From: Aphrocallistes beatrix
Lineage: Eukaryota > Porifera > Hexactinellida > Sceptrulophora > Aphrocallistidae
Reading direction: 5' to 3'
DNA: 64,000 bases
Assembly: GCA_963281255.1 (NCBI GenBank)
Contig: OY725490.1
Coordinates: forward strand, 186,001-250,000
This document shows positions 43,775-55,080 of this stretch, piece after piece (within the stretch, counting starts at the first letter, position 1; each line of letters starts with the position of its first letter). A program made the translations under genes and the position numbers. The notes below the pieces were generated by a model. That model did no database searches. It saw only the letters and a program-made list of their open reading frames with translations, and was not told the DNA's origin.

Positions 43775-44410
43775 CAAGCACGATTCGCTTGCTTACGCTG
43801 CACAGCTTGCAGACACTGCGTGTCCACAGAGTCGCCCTACCTGCGCGTAGAGTTACTCAATCTAACCAATTTTGGGATTTTCTTTCATACATAGTATATA
43901 AATTATATAAATATTGTAAACAAAAGTTGACGAACAATTTCTCATATGGATCCAAAAATATGATATTCGAAATCTACAGGACTAAAAACCCCATATCAAC
44001 CGTTGAAGCAGTTTCTAACATACTTTTCAAAATTTGTTAAATGTTGTGAAAATATGCATTTAGAGGTGTGAAATATGCACATAATCTTTTTTATTCCTAT
44101 ATAATATATTTAAGATATCAAACATAAGTTGTGGCTTTGAAGCATGAATAACAATGACGATCTATTGTAGTGTCATACAATGATTTCTATTGTGATAGTG
44201 TAGTCATTTATTTTGTTTAGAAAAGGTGTGAAAAATTGTTTCCATTTTTTTGCAGGTGTAAAAATTTCGCTTAGATTTTCGATTTTAATCGTAGATTCAT
44301 CATTTGACACCTACATGCCAATTTTCGTATCTCTACGACTTGCCAATTCTTCAATCAATTCGGATAAACAAACGAAAAACAAAAAAATCCTATCATTTTA
44401 ATATATAAGA
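43775..44410 (-). mobile_element. Non-autonomous Helitron-like element
   Basis: Minus strand: TCTTATATATTAAAATGATA at 44410, CAAA/TTTG run, GTAGAGATACG, GCGAAATTTTTACACC, one 141-bp-type unit, then TGTCTGCAAGCTGTGCAGCG and the final CTTG at 43775. The full-length relative of the nested copy at 56333-57514. Confidence 0.65.
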
Positions 44411-45029
44411 TATTGTCTTCTTTCCTGACCTCATTAACTTATTCTATTTTTCCTTGCTCTTACTAATTTGAGTCGGTTCTAAAATCTAAGTTATTCTAAT
44501 AGCCAAGCTTGATTAGTATTCTATTTTAGAAAAATTAGGTGTTAACCTAAACAATCTGAAACATCAATGAATTGAATTGCGTTTCTTTTTCAAAATTGGA
44601 ATCACAGAACAAAATGTTAGTTAAGATTGAATCAAATATTCTACGATCGACTACTGCTGTATCTTTGATTAATAAAACATTACACACTGAGTATGTTAGA
44701 TAATAAAACTTCCATATAAGGAAGTCCCCCCTCCCTGAAAATGAGAATAGGCTTGAATAGGTAATTAATTAACAGTCTCAACATCTATCTAACAGTTATT
44801 AAGTGATGCGTAGTACAACAGACGAATAATACAAATAAGTGAGGTCCATTCCAGTAAGGTAGCAGCTAATAGCGAAATATCCTGCACGTACAACTACATA
44901 CAATTTACAGTATCAAAATATACCAGCGCTAAATGTTAAAAATATACAAAATCAAAGATTTTTACAGGACTAATACAAGGAGGGTAGCTAAGGGACATAA
45001 AAGCGCGGAAAGAGAGAAGGAGTAAGGTG
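44411..45029. other. Spacer and Pumilio 3' UTR copy
   Basis: 44690-45029 duplicates the sequence downstream of the Pumilio stop at 57540-57867. 44411-44660 is unassigned. Confidence 0.5.
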
Positions 45030-46068
45030 TTAAAATGCGTCGGCAGGGTAGAGAGAAGGGAGGCAGGCAAGAGAGGGGTCAGGTTTCATGAAATACTTCT
45101 CGAGTTTGGACAGGATGTGTTTCCCGTATGTGTACTTGCGCAGTGTACTCATGTAGGGCTTAATCTTGAACATCAACACTTTCCTTTGGTTCGCCTCTGC
45201 CACGTCTATCATCTTCTGGACCACATAGTTCGCGAACTGGTCCTTCATCATGGTGTAGAGGGCCCTACATTCCAAAGGACAGGATAGTCGTTATGGAAAA
45301 TAATCTAATTCAAGGACGGTGTATTGTTAGTATAGATCCTAGAATTGGAGATGTCTTATTAAGTCATGATCGCCTTCTAACTTACGTTCGTATGTCAGCC
45401 TGCTCGCTCCCTGAAATTCTATTTTACCAAATTGTACCAAATTTCGACCATTTATTATTTATATGATGGAGATTTGTACTTGGGTCCAACTTTTTGAAAT
45501 TTATCTAAACTTTCACAAAAGGTCTCAAATGGTATTAGCCAATCAAAATCTTGGGATTCAGTTTACAATTGACTATGGATAAAATATAAATATGAACTCA
45601 CCCTTCTTGACAGTAGCACACTTCGTCTATGAGAGAAGTTCTCTCTGCGCGCGATGCGTGAGACACACACTTCTCTACCACGTTACTATAAATAGAAAAA
45701 ATGCAATTGAGTGTGAACATTCAATAAAACCAAATAATATAAAACCTCACTAATTCCCGAAATAGTTACGAATTTGTATATTCTTTTTCCTCCACTATTA
45801 GACACCTCTATTCGTGTATTAGTGTCTATTTATAGAAGCTAGGACTGACCTAGCGAACTTGTGCTGTGAGAGGGTCAAGACCTTGCCTTTCATCTCGGAG
45901 ACGATCCTAGACTTGTCCTCAGGGCGTCCGTGCTCCAGCACGTGCTGGATGACGTAGTTCCCGTACTGGTCCTGCACCAGCTTGTCTGCGTGCTGGTGCA
46001 GCTCCTTCAGGATAGGCTGCGTCTGCTCGGCAGTGCAGTGCTCCAGGATCCGCTGGATCACTCGGCAG
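45030..46068 (-). pseudogene. PUM: Partial Pumilio duplicate (three 3' exons)
   Basis: Exon pieces 46068-45850, 45685-45602 and 45264-45030 copy the last three exons of the gene at 57868-64000, with the same splice sites and a last exon whose protein is identical. The first piece starts abruptly inside PUF repeat 5 (CRVIQR) at the duplication breakpoint and has no upstream exon or acceptor. It could not make a full RNA-binding domain. Confidence 0.85.
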
Positions 46069-46693
46069 GGAGATTATAGTACCGCTAGCCATCCGAAGAG
46101 TTTTCCTATAGAGCCACGGCTTTTGAGATATAAAAAATTAATTACAACAGGACAGGACAATTGTATTTTTTAAGTAAATACCGTTCATTGATAGATAAGG
46201 ATAGTTATTGTTAACTTAATTGAATATGGTTTTGTTCAAAAAGTTTCAGAATTTCCCGAAAGTACAGCCTATTTTATTGCTCATAAGAGTGACCGTAATC
46301 CAGAAGTTCCACTGAACTTTGATAACATATTTTTATTCTAATAACACATTCCTAAGCTATATTATGTCAGCTTAAAGGTATTAAGCAACTCCTGTTTTTG
46401 TTTGATAATCTTTTACGGCATTCCTAGTACAAAGCTCCACAGCTTAGTATTGAGTATTAATTATGTAGCAGCCATGTTCTATATATCTATTAGAAGTAGT
46501 CGTACTTGTTTAATATAATTGCTGGTTCTTTAGTTATATCAATTTAGCACCATACATTATAGGCATAGTAGATCTAAAGTTGATTATACTAGAGTATACA
46601 CTCTATGTCAGAGCCAGAATGACTGACTTCTATAAGCACGCCGGACAGTGGTGCCAAACATCACATATTTTGATGAAAAGTACTTCCACGGCA
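46069..46693. other. Gene-free spacer
   Basis: 46490-46640 resembles NHL 5' flank (GGTTCTTTAGTTATATCAAT, GCATAGTAGATCTAAAG). No gene. Confidence 0.4.
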
Positions 46694-46891
46694 TCTTAAT
46701 TATTTGAATGCTAGGACATTTTTAAAAATATTTATTAGTCCAAATTGATTGAAAAATTGGTAAGGCGTAGAGATATGAACATTGGCATGTAGTTTAAATG
46801 ATGTAACTACGGATATGATAAGATCTACGCGAAATTTTCACACCCTCGGCATAAAAATATAAACAAATTTCACACCTTTTCTATACATATA

Positions 46892-47079
46892 CAGTCGACT
46901 CCACTTAATAGGGTCACATCAAACAGAGGATATTTTGCCCCCTTTAAGCGGAGAATCTTATTAACCGAAAATATTTTGTATTAGCTTCTATGTGTGAAAG
47001 CTATTTCGGTCTTGCCAAAAGTGACCCGATTAAGCGATTGGCCCAATTAAGCAGTGAGCCTATTAAGCGGAGTCGACTG
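46892..47079. mobile_element. pogo/Tigger-like MITE (188 bp)
   Basis: CAGTCGACTCCACTTAATAG ... CTATTAAGCGGAGTCGACTG inverted ends, flanked by TA (46890-46891, 47080-47081). No coding content. Confidence 0.85.
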
Positions 47080-47090
47080 TATGTATATGG

Positions 47091-47536
47091 CAAGGTTGAA
47101 ACCGCTTCAACCAAATACCATTTTAACCGAATAATGGTCAGACCAAATAATTTGGTTAACCGAATAATGGTCAAACCGAATAATTTGGTCAACCAAATAT
47201 TTGATCAACCAAATAATACTTTTTGCATAAATTTTTATATATTATATAAATATTTATACAAAAATATAATCAAGTATAAGTAAGCCTATTAGATTTATTT
47301 GTGTTCGGACCACCTCATGTAAGAACGTGTGATTGTATTGGGAAAGCATGTAAATTATTTGTTTGACCAAATTATTCGGTTGACCAAATACTCGGTTGAC
47401 CAAATTATTCGGTTGACCAAATTATTTGGTTCTCAACCGAATACCAAATAATGATATTTGGTTACAAACCAAATATCAATTATTTGCAAATAATATTTGG
47501 TTAAACCGAATAATCAACTATTCGGTTTCAACCCTG
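47091..47536. mobile_element. hAT MITE (446 bp), ACCAAATA-rich
   Basis: The ends CAAGGTTGAAACCG / CGGTTTCAACCCTG sit inside a perfect 8-bp duplication GTATATGG (47083-47090, 47537-47544). The interior repeats ACCGAATAATGG / ACCAAATAATTTGG on both strands. Confidence 0.85.
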
Positions 47537-48051
47537 GTATATGGCAACACTATCACGATAGAAATCATTGTATGACACAATAGATTTGTCATTGTTTTAA
47601 ATACTTTAAAGCCTTATGTTTGAAATCTTGATTTGATTATAGTGAATGGTAATAAAAAAGGTTATGTGCATATTTTCACACCATTCAAAGAATTGTGAAA
47701 AATATGTAAGAGACTAGTTTACAACGGTTGACGTGGGGTTTTCAATGGTGCAGATTTAGAATATATATGAAAAAATATTTGCTGAATTTTGTTTGCCATA
47801 TCTATATAAAGAATAACAAATTCCCTAAACTAAATTGAGCTACGCGATTCTGCAGACATGAAGTGTCCGCAAGCTGTGCAGAACAAGCAAGCGATTAGCG
47901 CTTGTATATTATACTTCGGCTGGTTATTTATAAAGGTTAATAAATGACGTTTATTTTGTTGATATTTAAGAAAATGTGCGTATCTCCATTAGTTCTATTC
48001 TCTTTACCTGATTTTTTCATTAATAATAACTGCTGTTATGCGTGTAGTTTG

Positions 48052-48939
48052 ATGGGACAGTGTTTTGGTCTAGCTGATGAGCCAGGCAGAATCGTGGTTA
48101 CTGAGTCTACTGCTGGAGTCTCTAGTCTGCCTGTACTAGCTCACAAGAGTGGGAAGACCACTGTAGTGAGGGTAGGAAGGAGTAGTAGTGAAGAACCAAA
48201 GTTCTACCGTCCTCATGGAGTGGCAGTGGATTATCAAACTGGAAATATTTATGTATCAGGGATGATTAACAGCAGAGTCGAAGTGTTTGATAGCAATGGA
48301 GAGTATTTGTACAAATTTGGAGATCATATGAATAGTCCTCGCTGCATAGCTATTTCAGAAAATAGAGTATTTGTTTGTCAATATTTTACTAATTGTGTGT
48401 CAGTTCATGATTTAAATGGAACTCTCATCACACAATTAGGAAGTAGAGGTAGTGGAGGATCTCAATTCAAATTTCCACATGGTATCGCAATCAGTGAAAC
48501 GAATGGAGACATCTATGTGTGTGATTCTAATAATCATAGAATACAATTTCTTTCCAAAGAGTTACCGTTCAAATCGCAATTCGGTCAAGGAATACTGAAA
48601 ACACCTTATGACATCAAACTAACTAACGAGTTTATTTATGTGCTTTGCTGCTTTTCACCTTTCCTATACTCTTTCACTTATGACTTCACTCAAACACACA
48701 ACACTGCTATCAGTTCTATTTCCAGACACTTAAAAGATCCTTGCGCATTCTTCATAGATGGATCTGGTCACTTTATTATATCGGATTACCTTCAAGATGT
48801 TATTGTTATTTTCAATCAACAGAGTAAATTTGTGCACTCAATTACTAATAGTGTATCTGGACCGTATGGAGTTACACTGGATTCAAAAGGGAGAATTTTA
48901 TTTGTACTACGCTACAACAACTCTCTTATCATTTACTGA
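48052..48939 (+). CDS. NHL-repeat protein with lost or replaced start (about 295 aa)
   Basis: The ancestral ATG has become ATA (TTAATAATAACTGCTG) and the next bases are shifted. The first usable ATG in the propeller frame is 48052 (MGQCFGLADEPGRIVV). The frame is also open upstream from 47944 and would add a hydrophobic leader (MTFILLIFKKMC...). The propeller is complete and is the most classical in the window: blade 3 reads RGSGGSQFKFPHGIAI and CDSNNHRIQFLSK. It ends YNNSLIIY. It may be a decaying copy or one using a new N-terminus. Confidence 0.6.
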   Translation: MGQCFGLADEPGRIVVTESTAGVSSLPVLAHKSGKTTVVRVGRSSSEEPKFYRPHGVAVDYQTGNIYVSGMINSRVEVFDSNGEYLYKFGDHMNSPRCIAISENRVFVCQYFTNCVSVHDLNGTLITQLGSRGSGGSQFKFPHGIAISETNGDIYVCDSNNHRIQFLSKELPFKSQFGQGILKTPYDIKLTNEFIYVLCCFSPFLYSFTYDFTQTHNTAISSISRHLKDPCAFFIDGSGHFIISDYLQDVIVIFNQQSKFVHSITNSVSGPYGVTLDSKGRILFVLRYNNSLIIY

Positions 48940-50473
48940 TTTTGACTTTATTATTTTTGAATTGATATATTTCTTCTAACCTTCTCACAATTAGTGGATC
49001 CTCTTTGATTTTGTTTACCTTTATTATACTTTTCTTCTTTTTTCTTCTTGTTATTAGTTTCACTATTATTTTAATTATATTTGCTATTTCCTTTAATATC
49101 ATTTTATTGAAATTTATTTGTCATTCCATATCTCGATTCACATATTTTCATTCCAATAGTATACTAATTTCTGATTCTACCTGGTTGATAGAGCTTAATT
49201 CTGACATTAAATCTGAGATACTAAGTTGCTTTGATATTAATTTGATACTAAGTAACTAACATTACCTTAATTTATAGGATCTAAATTTATATATGCTAAT
49301 AATACATTCCTAAGCTCTATTCTGTCTAGTTAATGATGTTAGGCAGCAAATGTTTCAACCATCTTCTACCGCATTCCTAGTCCAAAATCCTCAAGTTAAC
49401 ATTGAGATATATAGTAGCCATTTTCTATACTATCTATGAGCAGTTATACATGTGCTTATGTATAATTGCTGGTTCTTTTTGCAGAATGAATTTAGTACTC
49501 CACAGATCATAGGCATAGTAGATCTAAAGTTAATTAATTATATTTTGATTTTTGGATCCTTTTCATGATCGGTATTTTTAAAATTTTATCTCCTCACCTC
49601 ATCAAATTCTCCATTTGTCTATGTTGGTGCCTATTTTAGTATTTTTCCAATACTACAAGACTATTACGAGGCATTCTGATAGCAAAGTTCGATTAGTATT
49701 TTGAATTTCAATTCCGAGAAAAATTGAGGCGAAGAACGATTGGAGAGATATTCAAGAATTGGGATTAGTTATTGATAAGATTGCAGATCCTAATATAGGA
49801 TTGCTGGCCATAAGGAATCAGAATAAGACCTAAATTTGAAGTAGGAATAAGCCTTAAAATGTGCGAAGTAGGAATAACACCTAAAATGTGTAGAGTAAGA
49901 ATGAAACTTAAAATTGGAGGGAGAGACAAAGTGAGCATTTTAGGTTTGAAATAGTGTTTAATTAATTGAGTGTGAAAGTGGCATTTTAATTGGTAAGAGG
50001 GATACTGTGTGGCATTTTAGGTCTTAATCCTACTTTAGCAGTTTTTAAGCTTTATTCCTACTTCGAATTAGTTCTTATTCCAGGGACTCCTGGCCATAAT
50101 AATATCAGCTAAAGATCGCTATCCTCATTTTCACGAATGCTCAATTCACAGCTCTGGTTGGTAGAACATTATACACGGGCTATGTTTAGATATATCACAC
50201 TTCTATATTTGCTTATATGTAATTGCTAGTTCTTTAGTAGAATCAATTTACTCCACCACGCATTATAGGCATAGTAGATATATGCTAGAGTATGCAATCT
50301 ATACCAAGGCCAGAATGACTAACTATACTAACTATAAGCACGCGGGTCAGAGAGGGGCAAGTATCCAATATTTTATTCAAATATATAATTCCACGGAGTA
50401 TGTCCGCACTATACAATGCAGTGATAGTGTAATATCTCCATTAGTTCCATTCTATTAGCTTGATTATTCAATA
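48940..50473. repeat. Gene-free stretch with AATAAGACCTAAA repeat
   Basis: 49800-50120 is the fold-back repeat also at 18930 and 39410. 50280-50393 matches 39797-39899 and 50394-50473 matches the upstream block of 42533, joined directly. The rest is unassigned. Confidence 0.5.
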
Positions 50474-50740
50474 ATGGCTACTGCTGCTATCCGTGTAGAG
50501 TTTGATGGGACTGGTTGGTCTAGCTGAGGAGCTAGGCAGAATCGTGGTTACTGAGTCTACTGCTGGAGTGTCTAGTCTGCCTGTACTAGCTCACAAGAGT
50601 GGAATGACTCCTGTAGTGAGGGTAGGAGGGAAACCGATTAGTGAAGAAGGAATGTCACTTTATTATATCGGATTACTTTCGCGATGCTGGTTTTATTTTC
50701 TATCAACATGGGGAATTAGTGCACACAATCTAATCTCGCT
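50474..50740 (+). pseudogene. Chimeric, internally deleted NHL relic
   Basis: ATGGCTACTGCTGCTATCCG starts as in 42533. Two bases are lost at GGGACTGGTTGG (codon ~13), and after KPISEEGM about 570 bases are gone, joining blade 1 to blade 5 (TCACTTTATTATATCGGATT). Only the constant block is intact. Confidence 0.8.
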
Positions 50741-51756
50741 CTAGTCATTTGCATTTTACTCTCAACTACATTTCTTCGGTAATGTAATCTGAGCCTACAC
50801 TCTTGAAGAGCCTTAGTGAGCTGGAAACACAAAGGATGTTATCTCGTTTAGAGGTAAAGTTAAGTCGGGTGCTATAGCCTACTGTTAGTCGACTTTTTCT
50901 CGATAACTATCATATACGTACATACATACGTATATGCCGTATACACCATAGTCAGCAACTATTAGTAGGTTTAGCACCTCACTCAGATTGTAAATCACAA
51001 CCAACTTAGTAAATCGGCACCTGTGCATATCCCAGAAACGCATTTATCAACTCTCCCAACACTCTACCGCTCCACCACTCCACAACACGAAGTGCATCCT
51101 CTAACTAACACCTCCCAACCCCAAACTTCACAGAATCTCAACTCATATATACATTTTCAATATCCGTGATTTAATTCCTATTGACTTAATAATTCCATTT
51201 CAGTAGTGTTGAACATTGTATATAGTTGCCATGTTCCACACTATCTATAAACAATTATATATGTGCAATGTTAGAGTGTGTCGAAAGATTAAAAAGTTTG
51301 AATCTTTTGATCATTATGCTTTAAATGTTTACAAATGTTCTCCATAAAAAATTCAAGCAATTTGGAGATGATTTAGTGGTCGTGCAAGGTAGGCTTCTCC
51401 AATGCAGATTTGTAATTGGATTTTTCCAGTTTAAGGATAGTTTTGCAAAAAGAGTACTTCTGATAGAACCAATGGATCAAACAACTTTGTATTGAGATAT
51501 TTGATTGTGGATTCATATCAGCCAATAATACGTTTTGATTGGTTAAAATCTACCGGTTCGGAAATATTGGTGAAAACAGTTGAGGCCATTCATAATTACA
51601 AATACGTAGGCTGGTCCAGTCGATTTCACCAATATCTCCGAACCGGTAGAGTAGCACAAGCAAGCGAAGCGCGCTTGTACTTTTATATAATTACTAGCTC
51701 TTAAGTAATATCAATTGACTCTACCAGTTCTATTCTCTCAGCTTGATTATTCAATA
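50741..51756. other. Gene-free spacer with Helitron tail
   Basis: 51000-51250 resembles 35090-35400 (CTATTGACTTAATAATTCC). 51300-51540 matches 16710-16940. 51552-51677 is the CCGGTTCGGA hairpin tail ending CTTG. No gene. Confidence 0.5.
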
Positions 51757-52668
51757 ATGGCTACTGCTGCTATCGGTGTAGAGCCTGATGGGACTGGGTT
51801 TGTTCTAGATGAAGATGTAGGCAGAATCGTGGTTGCTGAGACTACTGCAGGAGTGTCTAGTCTTCCTGTACTAGCTCACAAGAGTGGAATGACTCCTGTA
51901 GTGAAGATAGACGGGAAAAATAGTAGTGAAGAAGGAATGTTCGGTTTTCCTTTTGGAGTAGCAGTAGACTATCAAGCTGGAAACATTTATGTATCAGAAT
52001 ATTGCAACAATAGAATTCAAGTGTTTGATAGCAATGGAAGGTATTTATACAATTTTCGAGAAAATAAGAATTTTCCTGATTCCATCGCTATTTCAGAAAA
52101 TAGAGTGTTTATTAGTCAGTATAACTCTAATTGTGTGTCAGTTCATGATTTAAACGGAACTCTTATCACACAGTTAGGAAGTATTGGACAATCCCGATTG
52201 CAATGTCCAACTGGAATCGCAATCAATGAAATGAATGGAGACATCTATGTGTGTAATCATGATAATAATAGAATACAAATGTTTTGCAAAGATTTACCGT
52301 TAAAATCTCTGTTCGGACGAGGAATAGTTGAAAAACCTCGTGACATCAAACTAACTAACGAGTTTATTTATGTGCTTTGCCACTATGAACCTTTCCTATA
52401 CTCTTTCACTTATGACTTGACTCAAACACATAACACTGCTATCAGTTCTATTTCCAGACACTTGAAATCTCCTTACGCATTTTGCATAGATGGATCTGGT
52501 CTCTTTATAATATCGGATTATAATGAAGATGTTATTCTTATTTTCAATCAAAGAGGTGAGTCAGTGCGCACAATTACTGATTGTGTATCTCTACCGTTAG
52601 GAGTTACACTGGATTCAAAAGGGAGAATCATAGTTGTCAACAACAACCACTCTCTCCTCATTTTCTGA
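51757..52668 (+). CDS. NHL-repeat propeller protein (303 aa)
   Basis: MATAAIGVEPDGTGFVLDED. The N-terminus is the most diverged among intact copies (VLDEDVGRIVVAETTAGVSS, VVKIDGKNSSEEGMFGFPFG). Blades 2-6 closely match 35903 and 17134, with blade 3 CNHDNNRIQMFCK. It ends NNNHSLLIF. The Helitron tail upstream and TTCAATATTTCTTGCC downstream are shared with those two. Confidence 0.8.
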   Translation: MATAAIGVEPDGTGFVLDEDVGRIVVAETTAGVSSLPVLAHKSGMTPVVKIDGKNSSEEGMFGFPFGVAVDYQAGNIYVSEYCNNRIQVFDSNGRYLYNFRENKNFPDSIAISENRVFISQYNSNCVSVHDLNGTLITQLGSIGQSRLQCPTGIAINEMNGDIYVCNHDNNRIQMFCKDLPLKSLFGRGIVEKPRDIKLTNEFIYVLCHYEPFLYSFTYDLTQTHNTAISSISRHLKSPYAFCIDGSGLFIISDYNEDVILIFNQRGESVRTITDCVSLPLGVTLDSKGRIIVVNNNHSLLIF

Positions 52669-53407
52669 TTTTTTCCCCTTCAATATTTCTTGCCTTTTCT
52701 TCTGACATTCACTATGTCATTTCTTTACATTTTTCTATTTCTTTTCTTTCTATTTGTTTTTATTTTCCAATAGTCTACGTATTGTTATACTATTCTGTGT
52801 ATTCAAATATTTATGTACTTATATCTCTAATCCTATACATGTATATTTATGTCGTAATAATATTGTTGAGGTGCTAACTTATTATTATACAAGTAACAGT
52901 CCCAATACATATCTCAGCCTTACATTCTCAAGGATGGAGATATCTTCCTACTGCATTGAGATTCCACTGTTCAGTATATCGAGATTGTCTCATTTATAAA
53001 ATTGTTACCCTCAAACCATTTCGAAGTAAATCGATGTAGAATTCATGAAAAAGATCAGTGTGCAATGTACGAAGCTATATACCAGCATAATCGAACCATT
53101 TTTAAGAAATCAAATTTGACTGATCTAACCAATCCCTAGTCCAAGTCCACTAATCAGCACCATTGCCTTAGTGTATAGAATGCTATGGCTAGAGTATGTA
53201 ATATATACCAAGGCCAGAATGACTAACTATACTAACTATAAGCACGCGGGTCAGAGGGGCAAGTATCCAATATTTTATTCAAATATTTCAGCGTACATAG
53301 AATATATTTGACTGGTATAAAATAGGCTAATTAATTATGATGTATGTTTTGATGATAAAAAAGTGTTTATATTTCCATTTGTTCCATTCTCTTAGCTTGA
53401 TTGAATA

Positions 53408-54319
53408 ATGGCAACTGATGATTCCCTTGAAGAGTCTGATAGGACTGTGTTTGGTCTAGCTGAGGAGCTAGGCAGAATCGTGGCTACTGAGTCTACTGCT
53501 GGAGTGTCTAGTCTGCCTGTACTAGCTCACAAGAGTGGAATGACTCCTGTAGTGAGGATAGGAGGGAAACAGAGTAGTGAAGAAGGAATGTTCTACTATC
53601 CTTATGGAGTAGCAGTAGACTATCAAACTGGAAACATTTATGTATCAGAGATTTACAACAATAGAGTCCAAGTGTTTGATATCAATGGAAGGTATTTGTA
53701 TAAGTTTAAAAATAAGATGAATTGTCCTCGTTCTATTGCTATTTCAGAAAATAGAGTGTTTGTTAGTCAGTATAAATCTAATTGTGTGTCAGTTCATGAT
53801 TTGAACGGAACTCTTATCACACAGTTAGGAAGTATTAGAGATTCAAGATTGCAAGATCCAACTGGAATCGCAATCAATGAAATGAATGGAGACATCTATG
53901 TGTGTAATCAAGAAAATAATAGAATACAAATGTTTTGCAAAGATTTACCGTTAAAATCTCATTTCGGACGAGGAATACTGAAAAGACCTCGTGACATCAA
54001 ACTAACTAACGAGTTTCTTTATGTGCTTTGCTGCGATGAACCTTTCCTATACTCTTTCACTTATGACTTCACTCAAACACACAACACTGCTATCAGTTCT
54101 ATTTCCAGACACTTAAAAGATCCTTGCGCATTCTTCATAGATGGATCTGGTCACTTTATTATATCGAATTACCTTCAAGATGCTATTGTTATTTTCAATC
54201 AACGAGGTAAATTAGTGCGCACAATAACTGATGGTGTATCTAGACCGTATGGAGTTACACTGGATTCAAAAGGGAGAATCTTAGTAGTCAGCTACAACCA
54301 CTCTCTTCTCATTTTCTGA
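53408..54319 (+). CDS. NHL-repeat propeller protein (303 aa)
   Basis: MATDDSLEESDRTVFGLAEE. Same blade pattern as 40028, with scattered differences concentrated in the first 15 residues and in loops (SQYKSNC, GSIRDSRLQDPTG, ISNYLQDAI). It keeps VHDLNG and GGK where 40028 has changes. It ends SYNHSLLIF. Open and complete. Confidence 0.8.
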   Translation: MATDDSLEESDRTVFGLAEELGRIVATESTAGVSSLPVLAHKSGMTPVVRIGGKQSSEEGMFYYPYGVAVDYQTGNIYVSEIYNNRVQVFDINGRYLYKFKNKMNCPRSIAISENRVFVSQYKSNCVSVHDLNGTLITQLGSIRDSRLQDPTGIAINEMNGDIYVCNQENNRIQMFCKDLPLKSHFGRGILKRPRDIKLTNEFLYVLCCDEPFLYSFTYDFTQTHNTAISSISRHLKDPCAFFIDGSGHFIISNYLQDAIVIFNQRGKLVRTITDGVSRPYGVTLDSKGRILVVSYNHSLLIF

Positions 54320-54956
54320 CTTCTCATTTCCTATTATTGGATTGATGTATTTCACATAATTTTCTAATTCGTAATTCGTGGATTCTCATTGATATTTAAC
54401 AATTCTCAATGTTTTTCTTATTATTTACTTTTGATACTTGTTTCCTGTTTTAGTTCTATCTCATTTACATTTGCTATTTGCTTTTATTTCATCTACATAG
54501 GCCTATATTAACGATTTCATATTCTGAGTGGTATCATTTCCATTATCTTTACTAACTGATCGATAGGACATTATACAGCCATTACCAAACGTGTATGAAC
54601 TGTCATGTAATATACGGACGCTCAAATATTTGTATTTCCACTGAAATTATTGGTCTCCCCTAGATGTCGAAATTATCTCACAGAACGCACAGGAATTCCC
54701 ACAAAGACGCACACGGAATCTCACTGGTAATCCCACAAGAAATCGCACACAATCCCACAGATTCCCATTCCCACGGCAACCTCTAAGATGTGAATTACTT
54801 CTAAAATTGAATAATTCGTTATTCTTCACCAATGCCAATGAATTATTCGAGTTAGAAATGAAGTGTGGGATATTTATGCAATTCTATCTCTGTGCAATCT
54901 CCTCTAAACAGTTACACTTGTATCTTATTGCTACTATAGTACACTAGTTCAATTTA
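54320..54956. other. Gene-free flank
   Basis: Matches 40940-42407 apart from the 0.86-kb insert there. 54750-54790 keeps a fragment ending TTCCCACGGCAACC, related to the hAT MITEs. No gene. Confidence 0.5.
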
Positions 54957-55080
54957 CTATACCACACTTCATATGCATAGTAAATGTAAATATAATTCCA
55001 CGGAGTATGTCCGCACTATACAATACAGTGATAGTGTAATATCTCCATTAGTTCCATTCTCTTAGCTTGATTGTTCAACA
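54957..55080 (+). promoter_or_regulatory. Shared NHL upstream block
   Basis: TACCACACTTCATATGCATA, ATAATTCCACGGAGTATGTC, CTATACAATACAGTGATAG and CTCTTAGCTTGATTGTTCA, almost the same as 42408-42532. Confidence 0.45.

Larger units (their letters stand above)
39797..46068 (+). repeat. Segmental duplication, copy 1
   Basis: It pairs with 53186-59688: both contain two NHL genes (40028/53408 and 42533/55081), a Helitron and three Pumilio 3' exons in the same order. Copy 1 alone has ~0.86 kb inserted at 41120-41985. It ends inside a Pumilio exon at CTCGGCAG (46061-46068). Confidence 0.85.
46694..47904 (+). mobile_element. Helitron-like element with two nested MITEs
   Basis: It starts TCTTAATTATTTGAATGCTA after an A and ends GCGATTAGCGCTTG before a T, as expected for A/T insertion. 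Interior order matches the minus-strand copies (GCGTAGAGATATG, GCGAAATTTTCACACC, TGTCCGCAAGCTGTGCAG). Two inserts split it: 46892-47079 and 47091-47536. Confidence 0.65.

Noticed and set aside
45027..45287. Plus-strand 86-residue frame, repeated at 57865-58125
   Set aside because: Antisense to the Pumilio terminal exon; conserved only because the exon is duplicated.
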